Shown here: positions 45,788 to 54,190 of the stretch, piece after piece
Layout: every line of letters starts with the position of its first letter
Numbering within the stretch: position 1 is the stretch's first letter
Source of the DNA: Zavarzinella formosa DSM 19928
Lineage (GTDB): Bacteria; Planctomycetota; Planctomycetia; Gemmatales; Gemmataceae
DNA: 64,000 bases
Direction of reading: 5' to 3'
NCBI RefSeq assembly: GCF_000255705.1
Contig: NZ_JH636439.1
Coordinates: 1,010,389-1,074,388, forward strand
The notes under the pieces: model-generated
Told to the model about the DNA's origin: nothing
Databases searched by the model: none
Seen by the model: only the letters and a program-made list of their open reading frames with translations
Position numbers and translations under genes: made by a program

Positions 45788-46987
45788 TTACTTGCAGAAG
45801 TGGAACAGCTTGAAGCTCGTGCCGCAGCACTTCTTGGCCGGGGTGGCGCAGGTGTCGCAAGCCGGGGCCGGGGCGGCACAGGTGTCGCAGGTCGGGGCGG
45901 CACACGGGGTCGTCACGGCGACCTTGATGGTCTTCACGACGGGAACCGTCTTCGTTTCGACGATTTCCTTTTCTTCTTCGACGGTCACGCAGGTCGTTTC
46001 CAACCGCTTGCCGACCTTCTTGACGGCGACGCATTCCGTGGTGGTCACGTCTTGCGTTTCGACGACGGAGACGATTTCACAAACCTTCCGGGTCCCCTTC
46101 TTGGCGACCGGAACGCACTTCACGACGGAGAATTCTTCGTTCGTGACGACCGGGACGCACTTGGTCACGGTGCGGGTGCCGTTCTTCACGACCGGAACGC
46201 ACTTGGTCACCGGAACGGTGACTTCGGTGGTTTGGGGAACGCGTTCCATCACGGTCTTGCAAACCGTTTGGTATTCGGTCACGCAGGTCGTGGCCGGAGC
46301 GGCGCAGCTGTGGTGCGAACCGCAACCGCCGCCGAAGCACTTGGAGAACAGACCGTGGCCACAGCTCGGGGCCGGGGCACAACTCGGGGCACAGTCAGTC
46401 GGGCAAGCCGGGACGACTTTGACGACCGGAACGCATTGCGTGATGGTCTTCGGCACGCAAACGTAGGTCGTTTGCAGACGCTTTTCCATCGTCGTGACAG
46501 CTTGGTATTCCGTGTAGCTGTACGGAACAACTTCCGAGACCGTCGTGTACTTGGTGACCGGCCGGGTTTCCTTGGTCGTGACGCTTTCGTACACGGTGTA
46601 GTCGAAGCTGACGTCCTTCCAAACTTGCTTTTGGACGGTGACCGGCTTCTTTTCCGTCTTCGTCACCAGTTCGTTGACCGTGTAGTCAAACGTGACTTCC
46701 TTGGTGACCGGCTTTTGAACCTGAACCTTGATCTTCTTCTTTTCGGTGACGCATTCGTAGGTGGTCACTTGTTGATCAACGTAGGTCACCGTCGGGGCCG
46801 GGGCGGGAGCGGCGCAGGGGGCAGGTGCGTCACAAGCCGGAGCCGCACACGGAGCCGGGGCGTCACAAGCCGGAGCAGCGCAGCTCGGCGTGCTCTTGCA
46901 GCCTTTCAGGAGGCTGCAAAAGTGAGCTTGGGCCGGACTGGCGGCCAGCAGGGCGGCCGTAACCATCATCCCAAAAATACGTTTCAT
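45788..46987 (-). CDS. Secreted Cys/Val/Thr-rich wall protein, YTV type
   Basis: A 399-residue protein with a Sec signal (cleavage near 21). The mature chain alternates CAAPACDAPAP-like Cys/Ala/Pro blocks with long Val/Thr-rich segments such as FDYTVNELVTKTEKKPVTV and VTKCVPVVKNGTRTVTKC. The repeated YTV and CVPVV units match the YTV-type proteins reported as planctomycete cell-wall components. More than 40 Cys suggest cross-linking. The start at 46987 has GAGGGAGAG upstream and a strong terminator follows, pointing to a highly expressed single gene. Confidence 0.85.
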   Translation of the reverse strand: MKRIFGMMVTAALLAASPAQAHFCSLLKGCKSTPSCAAPACDAPAPCAAPACDAPAPCAAPAPAPTVTYVDQQVTTYECVTEKKKIKVQVQKPVTKEVTFDYTVNELVTKTEKKPVTVQKQVWKDVSFDYTVYESVTTKETRPVTKYTTVSEVVPYSYTEYQAVTTMEKRLQTTYVCVPKTITQCVPVVKVVPACPTDCAPSCAPAPSCGHGLFSKCFGGGCGSHHSCAAPATTCVTEYQTVCKTVMERVPQTTEVTVPVTKCVPVVKNGTRTVTKCVPVVTNEEFSVVKCVPVAKKGTRKVCEIVSVVETQDVTTTECVAVKKVGKRLETTCVTVEEEKEIVETKTVPVVKTIKVAVTTPCAAPTCDTCAAPAPACDTCATPAKKCCGTSFKLFHFCK

Positions 46988-47376
46988 AAGCTCTCCCTCG
47001 CCGCCACGTTCAACTCAAGTTGCTTGTTCACCGGTTGCTGCGAATTTTGCAGTGTGGCGGTTGCCAGTACGAATCTTGCCGCTGGTTCTCGCAACCTCCA
47101 CCGGTTGCGATGCTGAGGATCACGTTGTTGTTAAACTGGTGAAACCAGCGAGTTCGTACCATCTTTAAGTAACAGACGAGTGTCAAGATACCCAGTTTGC
47201 GGGAGATGGAAAGACTAAAATGGATAAAATGTCGAGAAGAAAAATCCACGCAACCATCATATTCCACACAGGTTCCGTTCCTCCCGAGGCTTTGGAATTT
47301 GATAAACTGACCATCTGTGACAGGGCCACACATTGAATTTCGGCCTGAATATCCGTATCCAACGGGAGTTTTTCAC
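46988..47376. other. Divergent intergenic region between the YTV and DUF1080 genes
   Basis: About 389 bases, AT-richer towards the DUF1080 side, with no convincing gene. A 10-bp direct repeat CACCGGTTGC occurs near 47029 and again near 47100. Both flanking genes encode exported proteins and their promoters must lie here. I see no riboswitch-like structure. Confidence 0.45.
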
Positions 47377-48126
47377 ATGGTTTTCGCACGCTGGCGGTCT
47401 CTCTTCCTCGCCGCGGGATGTATGCTTTATGCCGTTTGCAATGGTTATGCCGAGGACAAGACTAAGGATTCCGATGGATGGGTTCAACTCTTCAACGGCA
47501 AAGACCTCACCGGTTGGAAGATTCACCCGAACCCCAACGGGGCCATCAAGGAGATCACCGAAAAGAAGGTGGACGGCAAGGTCGTCGCCATTGAGGGAAC
47601 GGTCAAGGGTGTGAAAATTCCCCTGTGGCGGGTCGAGGAAGGCACGATCATCGGGGGCGGCCCGTCCACCCACCTGTTCAGCGAGCGGGGCGACTACACG
47701 GACTTCCATTTCCGTGTCGAGGCGAAAGTGAACGACAAGGGCAACAGCGGCCAATATTTCCGCACCGCGTTTGGCCCCGGCTTCCCGGCGGGTTACGAAG
47801 CCCAACTGAACGCCACCCACGGCGACCCGGTGAAGACCGGCAGCCTGTACCCGGACAGCCGGACCAGTCTGGTCAAGTACCGTGACAAGATCACTGTCCT
47901 GAACACCGCCCCGCACAAGCCTGATGAGTTCTTCACCCAAGAAGTCATTGCGGTCGGGCCGAAGATCACGATTCTGGTGAACGGAAAGAAGACCATCGAA
48001 TTTGAAGACCCGGACCAACTCTACAAGAAGGGGCACTTCGCCCTTCAGGCCCATGATCCGGGTTCGATTATGACGTTCCGCAAGGTTGAAGTGAAGGAAT
48101 TGGCCCCGGCCAAGAAGGCTGAATAA
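47377..48126 (+). CDS. Secreted DUF1080 (concanavalin-like) protein
   Basis: A 249-residue protein from the ATG at 47377, with GGGAG eight bases upstream. A Sec signal ends near ...CNGYA. The DUF1080 signature WVQLFNGKDLTGWK is followed by a jelly-roll domain (FHFRVEAKVNDKGNSGQYF). The family has a glucanase/lectin-like fold and is very abundant in planctomycetes; it may bind or cleave polysaccharide. Length and layout are normal. Its paralogue lies at 50727. Confidence 0.92.
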   Translation: MVFARWRSLFLAAGCMLYAVCNGYAEDKTKDSDGWVQLFNGKDLTGWKIHPNPNGAIKEITEKKVDGKVVAIEGTVKGVKIPLWRVEEGTIIGGGPSTHLFSERGDYTDFHFRVEAKVNDKGNSGQYFRTAFGPGFPAGYEAQLNATHGDPVKTGSLYPDSRTSLVKYRDKITVLNTAPHKPDEFFTQEVIAVGPKITILVNGKKTIEFEDPDQLYKKGHFALQAHDPGSIMTFRKVEVKELAPAKKAE

Positions 48127-48147
48127 CTCGTTTGGAACCCGGCACGG

Positions 48148-48648
48148 TCAAAGACCATTCCGGGTTCCAATGGCGATCATATCTGTGAGCAGCCGAACAT
48201 ATTCTTCGCCGGATGCGGTGGCATTTATCTGCCGACTCTCTTCGCCGGTTGTCGTCAAAACCAATTCCAATCGTTCAGTCGGCATGGCGTCCCCCACGCG
48301 GTCAGCCCATTCGATCAGGCAGACACCGCCCATCGTGTAATACTCGTAGGCACCAAGCTCCAAAAAATCGGTTGTCGTGGCGAGACGATAGGCATCAAAA
48401 TGGAAGATCGGCAGGCGGGCGGGGTATTCCTGAATCAGCACAAAGGTGGGACTCGTCACCGCCATTGGGTTGCGAACTTCAAGCCCCTCGGCAATCGCTC
48501 GTGAGAGATGGGTCTTCCCGGCTCCCAAACCGCCGATCATTGCCACCACGGCGTTGGGGAACAGCAACTTGCCCAAGCGACGCCCGAAGGCTTCGGTGTC
48601 GCCAAGGCTTGACAGACTGAATGATCCGGTGAGAGTGAGAGGGGACAT
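48148..48648 (-). CDS. tsaE: tRNA threonylcarbamoyladenosine biosynthesis ATPase TsaE
   Basis: A 166-residue ATPase that assists the TsaBD complex in forming t6A37 on tRNA. GGLGAGKTHL at 39-48 is its Walker A, SPTFVL and HFDAYRL are conserved family segments, and LIEWADRV is the LxEWxE/D-like Walker-region motif. The ATG at 48648 puts the P-loop at the usual position. prfB lies upstream in the same direction. Confidence 0.94.
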   Translation of the reverse strand: MSPLTLTGSFSLSSLGDTEAFGRRLGKLLFPNAVVAMIGGLGAGKTHLSRAIAEGLEVRNPMAVTSPTFVLIQEYPARLPIFHFDAYRLATTTDFLELGAYEYYTMGGVCLIEWADRVGDAMPTERLELVLTTTGEESRQINATASGEEYVRLLTDMIAIGTRNGL

Positions 48649-48692
48649 GTTGATAGGTGAATGATTGGACTGGCGGTTGAATCGGAACACAT

Positions 48693-48720
48693 GAACCTCG
48701 CCGTTTCAGCGGCGAGGTTC
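48693..48720 (-). terminator. Perfect 11-bp hairpin after prfB
   Basis: GAACCTCGCCG (48693-48703) pairs perfectly with CGGCGAGGTTC (48710-48720) around a 6-base loop. It lies 24 bases beyond the prfB stop and before tsaE. No T-run follows, so it may slow or stabilise rather than fully terminate. Confidence 0.6.
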
Positions 48721-48743
48721 ATAATCGTCGGACAAAAACGGGT

Positions 48744-49860
48744 TTACTTCTTCTTGTGCTGCCGTTCCGTCTTGTGCCGGAGGTAGGCTTGCATGAAATC
48801 ATCGATCTCGCCGTTCAGAACGCTCATGATCTGGGGCGTCTTCACTTCAATGCCCGGTCGTTCGTCGCGGACCAGCGTATACGGCTGCATCACGTAACTG
48901 CGGATCTGGCTGCCGAAGGCGATTTCCCCTTTGGCGTCGTATCGGCCCGCCAACTCGCCCATACGCTTTTGCTCTTCAATCGCATACAAGCGAGCCTTGA
49001 TTAGTTTCAAGGCATTGTCGTAGTTCTTGTGCTGACTGCGTTCGGTTCGACTCTCGCCGCGGACACCGGACTTGTGAATCAACCGCACGCCGGATTGAGT
49101 CTTGTTTTGGTGCTGACCACCGGGACCACCCGAGCAGAAGGTCTGCATGATCAGTTCGGACTCGTTCACTTCGATGTGGATCGTGTCATCCAGTTCCGGA
49201 ACCACGTCCACCGCCGCGAAGGACGTGTGGCGGGTGTCCCCGCTGCCGAACGGGCTGATCCGAACCAGTCGATGCACGCCGACTTCGCTTTGGAGAAAGC
49301 CATAGGCGTATTCCCCGATCACCTTGAACGTGACGCTCTGAACGCCCGCTTCTTGGTTCGGTTCCAAGTCCACTTCTTCGATGCCGAAGCCCTTGCTCTG
49401 GGCCCACCGGCCATACATGCGATAGAGAATCTCGGCCCAATCACAGGCCTCGGTTCCGCCCGCCCCCGGTTTGATCGAGATAATGGCCGTGCAACCGTCT
49501 TGCTTCCCGGACATCATGGCGAGAAGTTCAAACTTTTGGAACAAATCGGCGGCCCGCAGCACCTCGGCTTCGAGTTCCGGTTCCATCGACGGATCTTCAT
49601 CCACCATCTCGACAAGCACGGCAAGATCGTTGGTGGCCTTTGTCACCTCTTCGTAGGGTTTTAGCAGGGCATTGTGCGTTTTCAGGGCACCGATGATTTT
49701 CTGGGCCTTTTCCTGGTTGTCCCAGAATCCGGGTTCGCCTTGCATGTCCATGAGGCGGTCCCGTTCGGCCATTTTGCTGGGGACGTCAAAGAGAGTCCCG
49801 GAGTTGTTTCAACCGGGCCGTAAGGTCGTCTGTCGTGCGTTTCAGTTCCGGATTGGTCAT
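48744..49860 (-). CDS. prfB: Peptide chain release factor 2, with programmed +1 frameshift
   Basis: The full protein is about 371 residues and needs a +1 frameshift. The first frame starts at ATG 49860 (MTNPELKRTTDDLTARLKQL), reaches CTT at codon 24 and stops at TGA (49788-49786). Slipping one base forward reads CTT-T-GAC and continues as DVPSKMAERDRL to the TAA at 48744. CTT TGA C is the classical prfB recoding site, by which RF2 regulates its own level. The upstream CCGGGACT is a weak internal Shine-Dalgarno. GGQ is intact (CSGGPGGQHQNK). It recognises UGA and UAA stops. Confidence 0.95.
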
Positions 49861-49973
49861 TGCTGATCCCCAAATCGGTACAATCCTCCACACCGCGTGG
49901 CGGACAGGCTCATTGTACAGAGACGGCCGGATAACAAACGGTTCATTTTTTGACAGATCCAAGAGGAGAGAAC

Positions 49974-50699
49974 ATGGGGCGGTTTACGGGCAAAAAAGTG
50001 TTGGTGACCGGCGGAGGCAGCGGCGTCGGGCAGGCGACGGCCAGACTGTTCGCCCAAGAAGGGGCAATGGTCGCCATCGCCGGGCGGGATGCGGCCAAGC
50101 TCGCGGAAACCGCCAAGGGGCTGCCGGAAATGCTGGTTGTCCCCACGGACGTGACCGATCCGAAGGCCGTCGAAGCCCTGTTCAAAACGGTTCTCGCCAA
50201 GTTCGGCCACATCGACATTCTGGTGAACAATGCCGGGACCAATCTCAAAGCCCGCACGATGCGGGAACTGACGGTTGAGAACTGGCACAAGCTCATCAAC
50301 ACCAACCTCGACGGGGCCTTTTATTGCATCAAGAGCGTTCTGCCCGGCATGATTGAACGGAAAGACGGCATCATCGTGAACGTCAATTCCGTCTCCGGCA
50401 AACGTCCTTATCCCCTCGCCGGGGCGGGCTACGCTGCCGGAAAGTTTGGCCTGCACGCTTTGGCAGGTTGCCTCGCCAGCGAAGAAATGGAAAGCGGCAT
50501 CCGGGTCAGCACCATTTACCCCGGCGAAATCGACACACCGATCTTGGTTGAACGCCCCACGCCAGTGAGCGCGGAACAACGGGCCAAGATTTTGAAGGCC
50601 GAGGATGTGGCGAACGCCATCCTGTTTGTCTCCAGCCTGCCGCCGCATGTGTCGGTGCCGGAACTGATTATCAAGCCCACGAGCCAAGTTTACTTTTAA
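49974..50699 (+). CDS. Short-chain dehydrogenase/reductase
   Basis: A 241-residue NAD(P)-dependent oxidoreductase. TGGGSGVG (12-19) binds the cofactor, NNAG (85-88) is intact, and S139, Y153 and K157 form the catalytic set. The ATG at 49974 has AAGAGGAGAG upstream. The substrate is unknown. It precedes a DUF1080 gene by 27 bases, so both may be one transcript ending at the terminator near 51509. Confidence 0.9.
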   Translation: MGRFTGKKVLVTGGGSGVGQATARLFAQEGAMVAIAGRDAAKLAETAKGLPEMLVVPTDVTDPKAVEALFKTVLAKFGHIDILVNNAGTNLKARTMRELTVENWHKLINTNLDGAFYCIKSVLPGMIERKDGIIVNVNSVSGKRPYPLAGAGYAAGKFGLHALAGCLASEEMESGIRVSTIYPGEIDTPILVERPTPVSAEQRAKILKAEDVANAILFVSSLPPHVSVPELIIKPTSQVYF

Positions 50700-50726
50700 T
50701 CCTCACGTACCTCATCGGGAGAAACA

Positions 50727-51482
50727 ATGCGTCACATTCGTTCACTGCTTCTGTTGGTGGCCGCGACCATCTCTCTTCCCGCTTGTGCGGAAGACAAGGC
50801 CGGCCCGAAGGACAACATGCCGCCCGAGGGATTTGTCGCCCTCTTCAATGGCAAAGACCTGACCGGCTGGAAGGGTCACATCGACATGAACGAGCGAAAG
50901 AAGCCCGAGGCCGATCAGGCCAAGCTTCAGGAAGCTCGCAACAAGCTGATGGCCGAAACATGGACCGTCAAGGACGGGATCATTCATCACAATCCGAAAG
51001 TGAATGAAAAGGGCCAGAAGAGCGGCGTGAGCCTGCAAACGGTCAAGGATTACGGCGACATCGAGTTGATGGTTGACTGGAAGATCGAAAAAGCCGGTGA
51101 CAGCGGATTGTATTTGCGGGGCAATCCCCAAGTGCAGATTTGGGACTCGGAAAATCTCTCCCCAAGCCTGAAAGCCGACGCCAACACCGGTTCCGGCGGT
51201 TTGTGGAACAACCCTGTTCCCGCCGGAGCCACCCCGCAGAGCGTCGGCAAGGTTCCCCTGAAGAAGGCCGACAAGCCGGTGGGCGAGTGGAACACCTTCA
51301 AGATTGTCATGAAGGGTGACAAGGTGACCATTCACCTCAACGATGTGCTGGTGGTCGACAACGCCCCGCTGAACAACTACTGGGAGAAGGGCAAACCGCT
51401 CCCGGCCACCGGGCCGTTTGAACTTCAATACCACGGCGATAAGTTGTGGTTCAAGAACATCTTCATCAAGGAACTGAAGTAA
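50727..51482 (+). CDS. Secreted DUF1080 (concanavalin-like) protein
   Basis: A 251-residue protein with an N-terminal signal ending in LPACAED; a lipobox reading (PAC) is possible. FVALFNGKDLTGWKG is the DUF1080 signature, followed by the jelly-roll region (DIELMVDWKIEKAGDSGLYLRG). It is a paralogue of the gene at 47377. It follows the SDR gene closely, with GGGAG before its ATG, and ends at a strong terminator. Confidence 0.92.
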   Translation: MRHIRSLLLLVAATISLPACAEDKAGPKDNMPPEGFVALFNGKDLTGWKGHIDMNERKKPEADQAKLQEARNKLMAETWTVKDGIIHHNPKVNEKGQKSGVSLQTVKDYGDIELMVDWKIEKAGDSGLYLRGNPQVQIWDSENLSPSLKADANTGSGGLWNNPVPAGATPQSVGKVPLKKADKPVGEWNTFKIVMKGDKVTIHLNDVLVVDNAPLNNYWEKGKPLPATGPFELQYHGDKLWFKNIFIKELK

Positions 51483-51507
51483 CGAGCCGTCGTTTCTTGA
51501 ACGAAGA

Positions 51508-51538
51508 AGCCCCGCTGCATCATCAGCGGGGCTTTTTT
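51508..51538 (+). terminator. Rho-independent terminator
   Basis: GCCCCGCTG (51509-51517) pairs with CAGCGGGGC (51524-51532) around CATCAT and is followed directly by TTTTTT (51533-51538), 26 bases after the DUF1080 stop. Confidence 0.93.
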
Positions 51539-51967
51539 GCGCATGGGGACCGGTTGGAATGTGTCTCCACACGCTACACATGAGAACCAGTGGCTGCTTT
51601 CACGTTCAAACGAGGCAAATAAACCGGCATTTCCTGCAACCAATGGGGCTACAGGGCTTGCGGTTTCACGATTTTTAAACCAGCCAAATTCGACCCGAAA
51701 AGTGACCAAAAACGGGTGAAAATGACCTTCAGGCGACCATTTTTGGACAGTTGGACACCCACCCGGCTGGTCAAAAACAGTGGGCCAACTGAACAGTATT
51801 TTTCAAAACCCTCGGTAAATCGACATCTCGCCTAATGATTTTGGAGTAATCTTGGGGCTTTTTACGTCATTTCAGATGGCCCAGAATAACCGCTCACGGT
51901 TGATTATTGGACCGTTTGAGATGAATCAATTTTCAAAAAAGGTGTTTTGGCCCAAACAAGGAAGATG
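51539..51967. other. Gap of about 430 bases, AT-richer, no gene seen
   Basis: Lies between two convergent transcripts, the DUF1080 operon and tssK. Base composition is noticeably more AT-rich than the flanks and no frame looks like protein. I see no tRNA-like clover, no long inverted repeat and no CRISPR-like repeats. It could hold a small RNA or simply be spacer. Confidence 0.45.
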
Positions 51968-53398
51968 TCAACTTCTCGCCCCGGTGTTTGGGGTCACGTA
52001 GAGGGTAAACTGCATCGTCGCGTTTTGGCCGGCGGCCTTGATGGTCAGTTCTCGTTGTCCCTGAATGTTGCCGACGATGTCGCCTTCCCGGAGGCGAATC
52101 GCCAGACTGAGGGAGCGTTGCACAAACTGCCATTCGGCCGAATTGAGATCGCGGGGGACTTCAAAGTAAGTCAGGTTTCCGGCGCTCGGCAGATCGCGCG
52201 GCGGCCGGGGGCTGGGGGTGAACCGCAATCCGTCCTGGCCGCGGGTGAAAATCGTGTCCACGCGATCCGAGGCCCCGATTTTCATGCCGAGACGTTCGGG
52301 TCGGGTGAGCAGACGGATACACTCGTCGTTCGAGAGGGTGCTTCGCACTCCAATGTACATTTGCCAGGCTGATTCTAGCCAGGCCGATTCGAGCGTCACC
52401 TGCATTCGCATCCCGGCACCGACGAACGGGCGTTCCTGATAAGCGGGTTCTTCGACATCGTTCAGCAAGGCGTCCAAATATTGTTTCACCCGCCAGAAAC
52501 AGCCGCCGAGGTCGTCGTGGTCGTAACGCGGCAGTTGCGGCGGCCGGGCGGTTTCTCCGAGAATGCTGAGTTGGCCGACGAGGCGGCAAAGTTCCAGATA
52601 GGCCGTCAGCGGGTGGATGCCGGGGACGAAAGCCAGATTACTCAGCAAGGCGTAGGCTTCGTTGATTTGGCTCAATTGCTGCAATCGACGGGCATCTCCC
52701 GGCGAGTGGCTGTCCAAGGTGATGCCGCGCGAGGTGACTTGCCCGGCCAGCACTTCGATCTTCGTATTCAGTCGGTGAAACAATTGTTGAAGCAAATCAT
52801 GCTGAAGGGGATGCCAGCCATCGCAGCCCAACAGCGGGGGAATGTAAGTGGTATCTAATTTGGGGGTGGCCTCGGCCCGGTCGGCTTTCACCAGCCGGGC
52901 GAGGGGGATCGTCTCGAAACCGGCCGTGTCGTCCGTCCCGGTGAGCAGACGGACGTTCAGCTTCCGCACGGCCAACGGTTGCGGATTCACGCCCGTGTTT
53001 TCATCATCCAAGGAGAGATGTTCGACCGTGTAGCGCCGATCAGGGGCTTCGCCGTTGGAGGCGTTCGGGCCGCCGCTTTTCCATTGCGGCAGCGCAATGA
53101 GGACATCCACCCGGTTTTGCCCGGCGAAGGCGGGTTTCAGGTCCAGGGAGAGTTCACCCGCTTCGTCCGGGAGGATTAACACCGTGCCGTCGCGCAATCG
53201 CACTTCCAGCGAGCGCAGGACAAAGCGAAACGCCCCGAGGGCTTCTTCGTCGAAACGGATGCGGCGCACCCCCCAATAGTGGGCGAGATCGAACTGAAGT
53301 TGCTGGAAGCGCACCGTCCGTTCGTGCCGGTCGGCCGTTTGAAAATGGTGCGGACGAAGGAACATCCCCTCGTGCCAGTGGATCGGTCGGTTCGGCAT
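51968..53398 (-). CDS. tssK: Type VI secretion baseplate protein TssK
   Basis: A 476-residue protein. The N-terminus (IHWHEGMFLRPHHFQ) is the strongly conserved signature of TssK/ImpJ. TssK trimers link the T6SS baseplate to the TssLM membrane complex. The rest matches the family in length (about 440-480) and layout: an N-terminal shoulder rich in beta strands, a long helical stretch (about 205-300) and a C-terminal head region. It is divergent from tssL and tssM with 128 bases between, so a shared control region is likely. Confidence 0.93.
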   Translation of the reverse strand: MPNRPIHWHEGMFLRPHHFQTADRHERTVRFQQLQFDLAHYWGVRRIRFDEEALGAFRFVLRSLEVRLRDGTVLILPDEAGELSLDLKPAFAGQNRVDVLIALPQWKSGGPNASNGEAPDRRYTVEHLSLDDENTGVNPQPLAVRKLNVRLLTGTDDTAGFETIPLARLVKADRAEATPKLDTTYIPPLLGCDGWHPLQHDLLQQLFHRLNTKIEVLAGQVTSRGITLDSHSPGDARRLQQLSQINEAYALLSNLAFVPGIHPLTAYLELCRLVGQLSILGETARPPQLPRYDHDDLGGCFWRVKQYLDALLNDVEEPAYQERPFVGAGMRMQVTLESAWLESAWQMYIGVRSTLSNDECIRLLTRPERLGMKIGASDRVDTIFTRGQDGLRFTPSPRPPRDLPSAGNLTYFEVPRDLNSAEWQFVQRSLSLAIRLREGDIVGNIQGQRELTIKAAGQNATMQFTLYVTPNTGARS

Positions 53399-53526
53399 CG
53401 GTGATCCCGTCGGGGTCGGCGGCCAATGCGGAAACCGCCCACGGGAATGATACGACGCGGCTTCTCACCTTGGCTATGCGAAACCCCGGCGTAGGATACC
53501 GCGAACATTCCCGCCGACGAACCGAC

Positions 53527-54183
53527 ATGAACGATTTGCTGGCCCGACAAGTCTACCCGGTTCTCCTGCACGGGCTGAAACTACGCGCCCGGCTGGATCG
53601 CCACGAAAGGCCGAATCTGGTGGCCGAGCAGGCCGAACTGAAACGTTTGTTGGGAACCTCTTCGCAACCCTCCCCTTGGGGCACGGGCAAGGATGTGATG
53701 GCCTCCGTGGCCGCCCACGAACCGCCTCGCTTCCAAGGGTTGCGTTATCCGCTCGTCTGCTGGCTGGACGAGATGTTTATCGAATCGCCTTGGTCCCGCG
53801 AGTGGGACGAGAACAAACTGGAGTCGGCCCTTTTTGAGACGAACATCCGCTATCGGAACTTCTGGGAACAGGCCAAAATGGCCGAGTCTCTTCCGGAATC
53901 GGCCGATGTGCTGGAAGGCTTTCTGATGTGTGTTCTCCTCGGTTTTCGCGGCGAATTGGCCGAACGGCCGGAGGCATTCCGCGAGTGGGTGGGCGCCGCC
54001 CGTTCCCGATGTTCCAAGGGTTATGGGAAGGAACTCCCGGCCGTGCCGGAACGGCCGCCGACTTCCGATGTGCCAATGTTGCTGGCCGTCGAAGGTTACC
54101 GGAAGATGACCAAGATTGTCTGGGCCGGCGTTCTGATTTCGATCCCGGTGGTCACTGCTTTGTTGGTCACTCTCTTACGCTGA
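53527..54183 (+). CDS. tssL: Type VI secretion membrane protein TssL (DotU/IcmH-like)
   Basis: A 218-residue protein from the ATG at 53527. The cytoplasmic helical domain carries YPLVCWLDEMFI (77-88), the conserved DotU core, and LEGFLMCVLLGFRGELAERPEA, close to the family's YxLLxLGF-G-Y region. One C-terminal membrane helix follows (about 196-216) with no periplasmic peptidoglycan-binding extension. TssL sits in the inner-membrane complex with TssM and binds TssK. The tssM-like gene starts eight bases downstream. Confidence 0.87.
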   Translation: MNDLLARQVYPVLLHGLKLRARLDRHERPNLVAEQAELKRLLGTSSQPSPWGTGKDVMASVAAHEPPRFQGLRYPLVCWLDEMFIESPWSREWDENKLESALFETNIRYRNFWEQAKMAESLPESADVLEGFLMCVLLGFRGELAERPEAFREWVGAARSRCSKGYGKELPAVPERPPTSDVPMLLAVEGYRKMTKIVWAGVLISIPVVTALLVTLLR

Positions 54184-54190
54184 GCCGCGA

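Noticed and set aside
45800-47116. 438-residue plus-strand frame opposite the YTV gene
   Set aside because: The YTV gene has a signal peptide, ribosome binding site and terminator; the opposite frame is a Gly/Arg/Asp-rich mirror of its codons.
48744-49772. prfB as a gene starting at 49772 or as a pseudogene broken by a stop
   Set aside because: The upstream frame and its stop match the classical programmed frameshift of RF2, so it is intact.
49682-49891. A short gene upstream of the main prfB frame
   Set aside because: It is in a third frame; the true upstream part of prfB starts at 49860 and joins through the CTT TGA C shift site.
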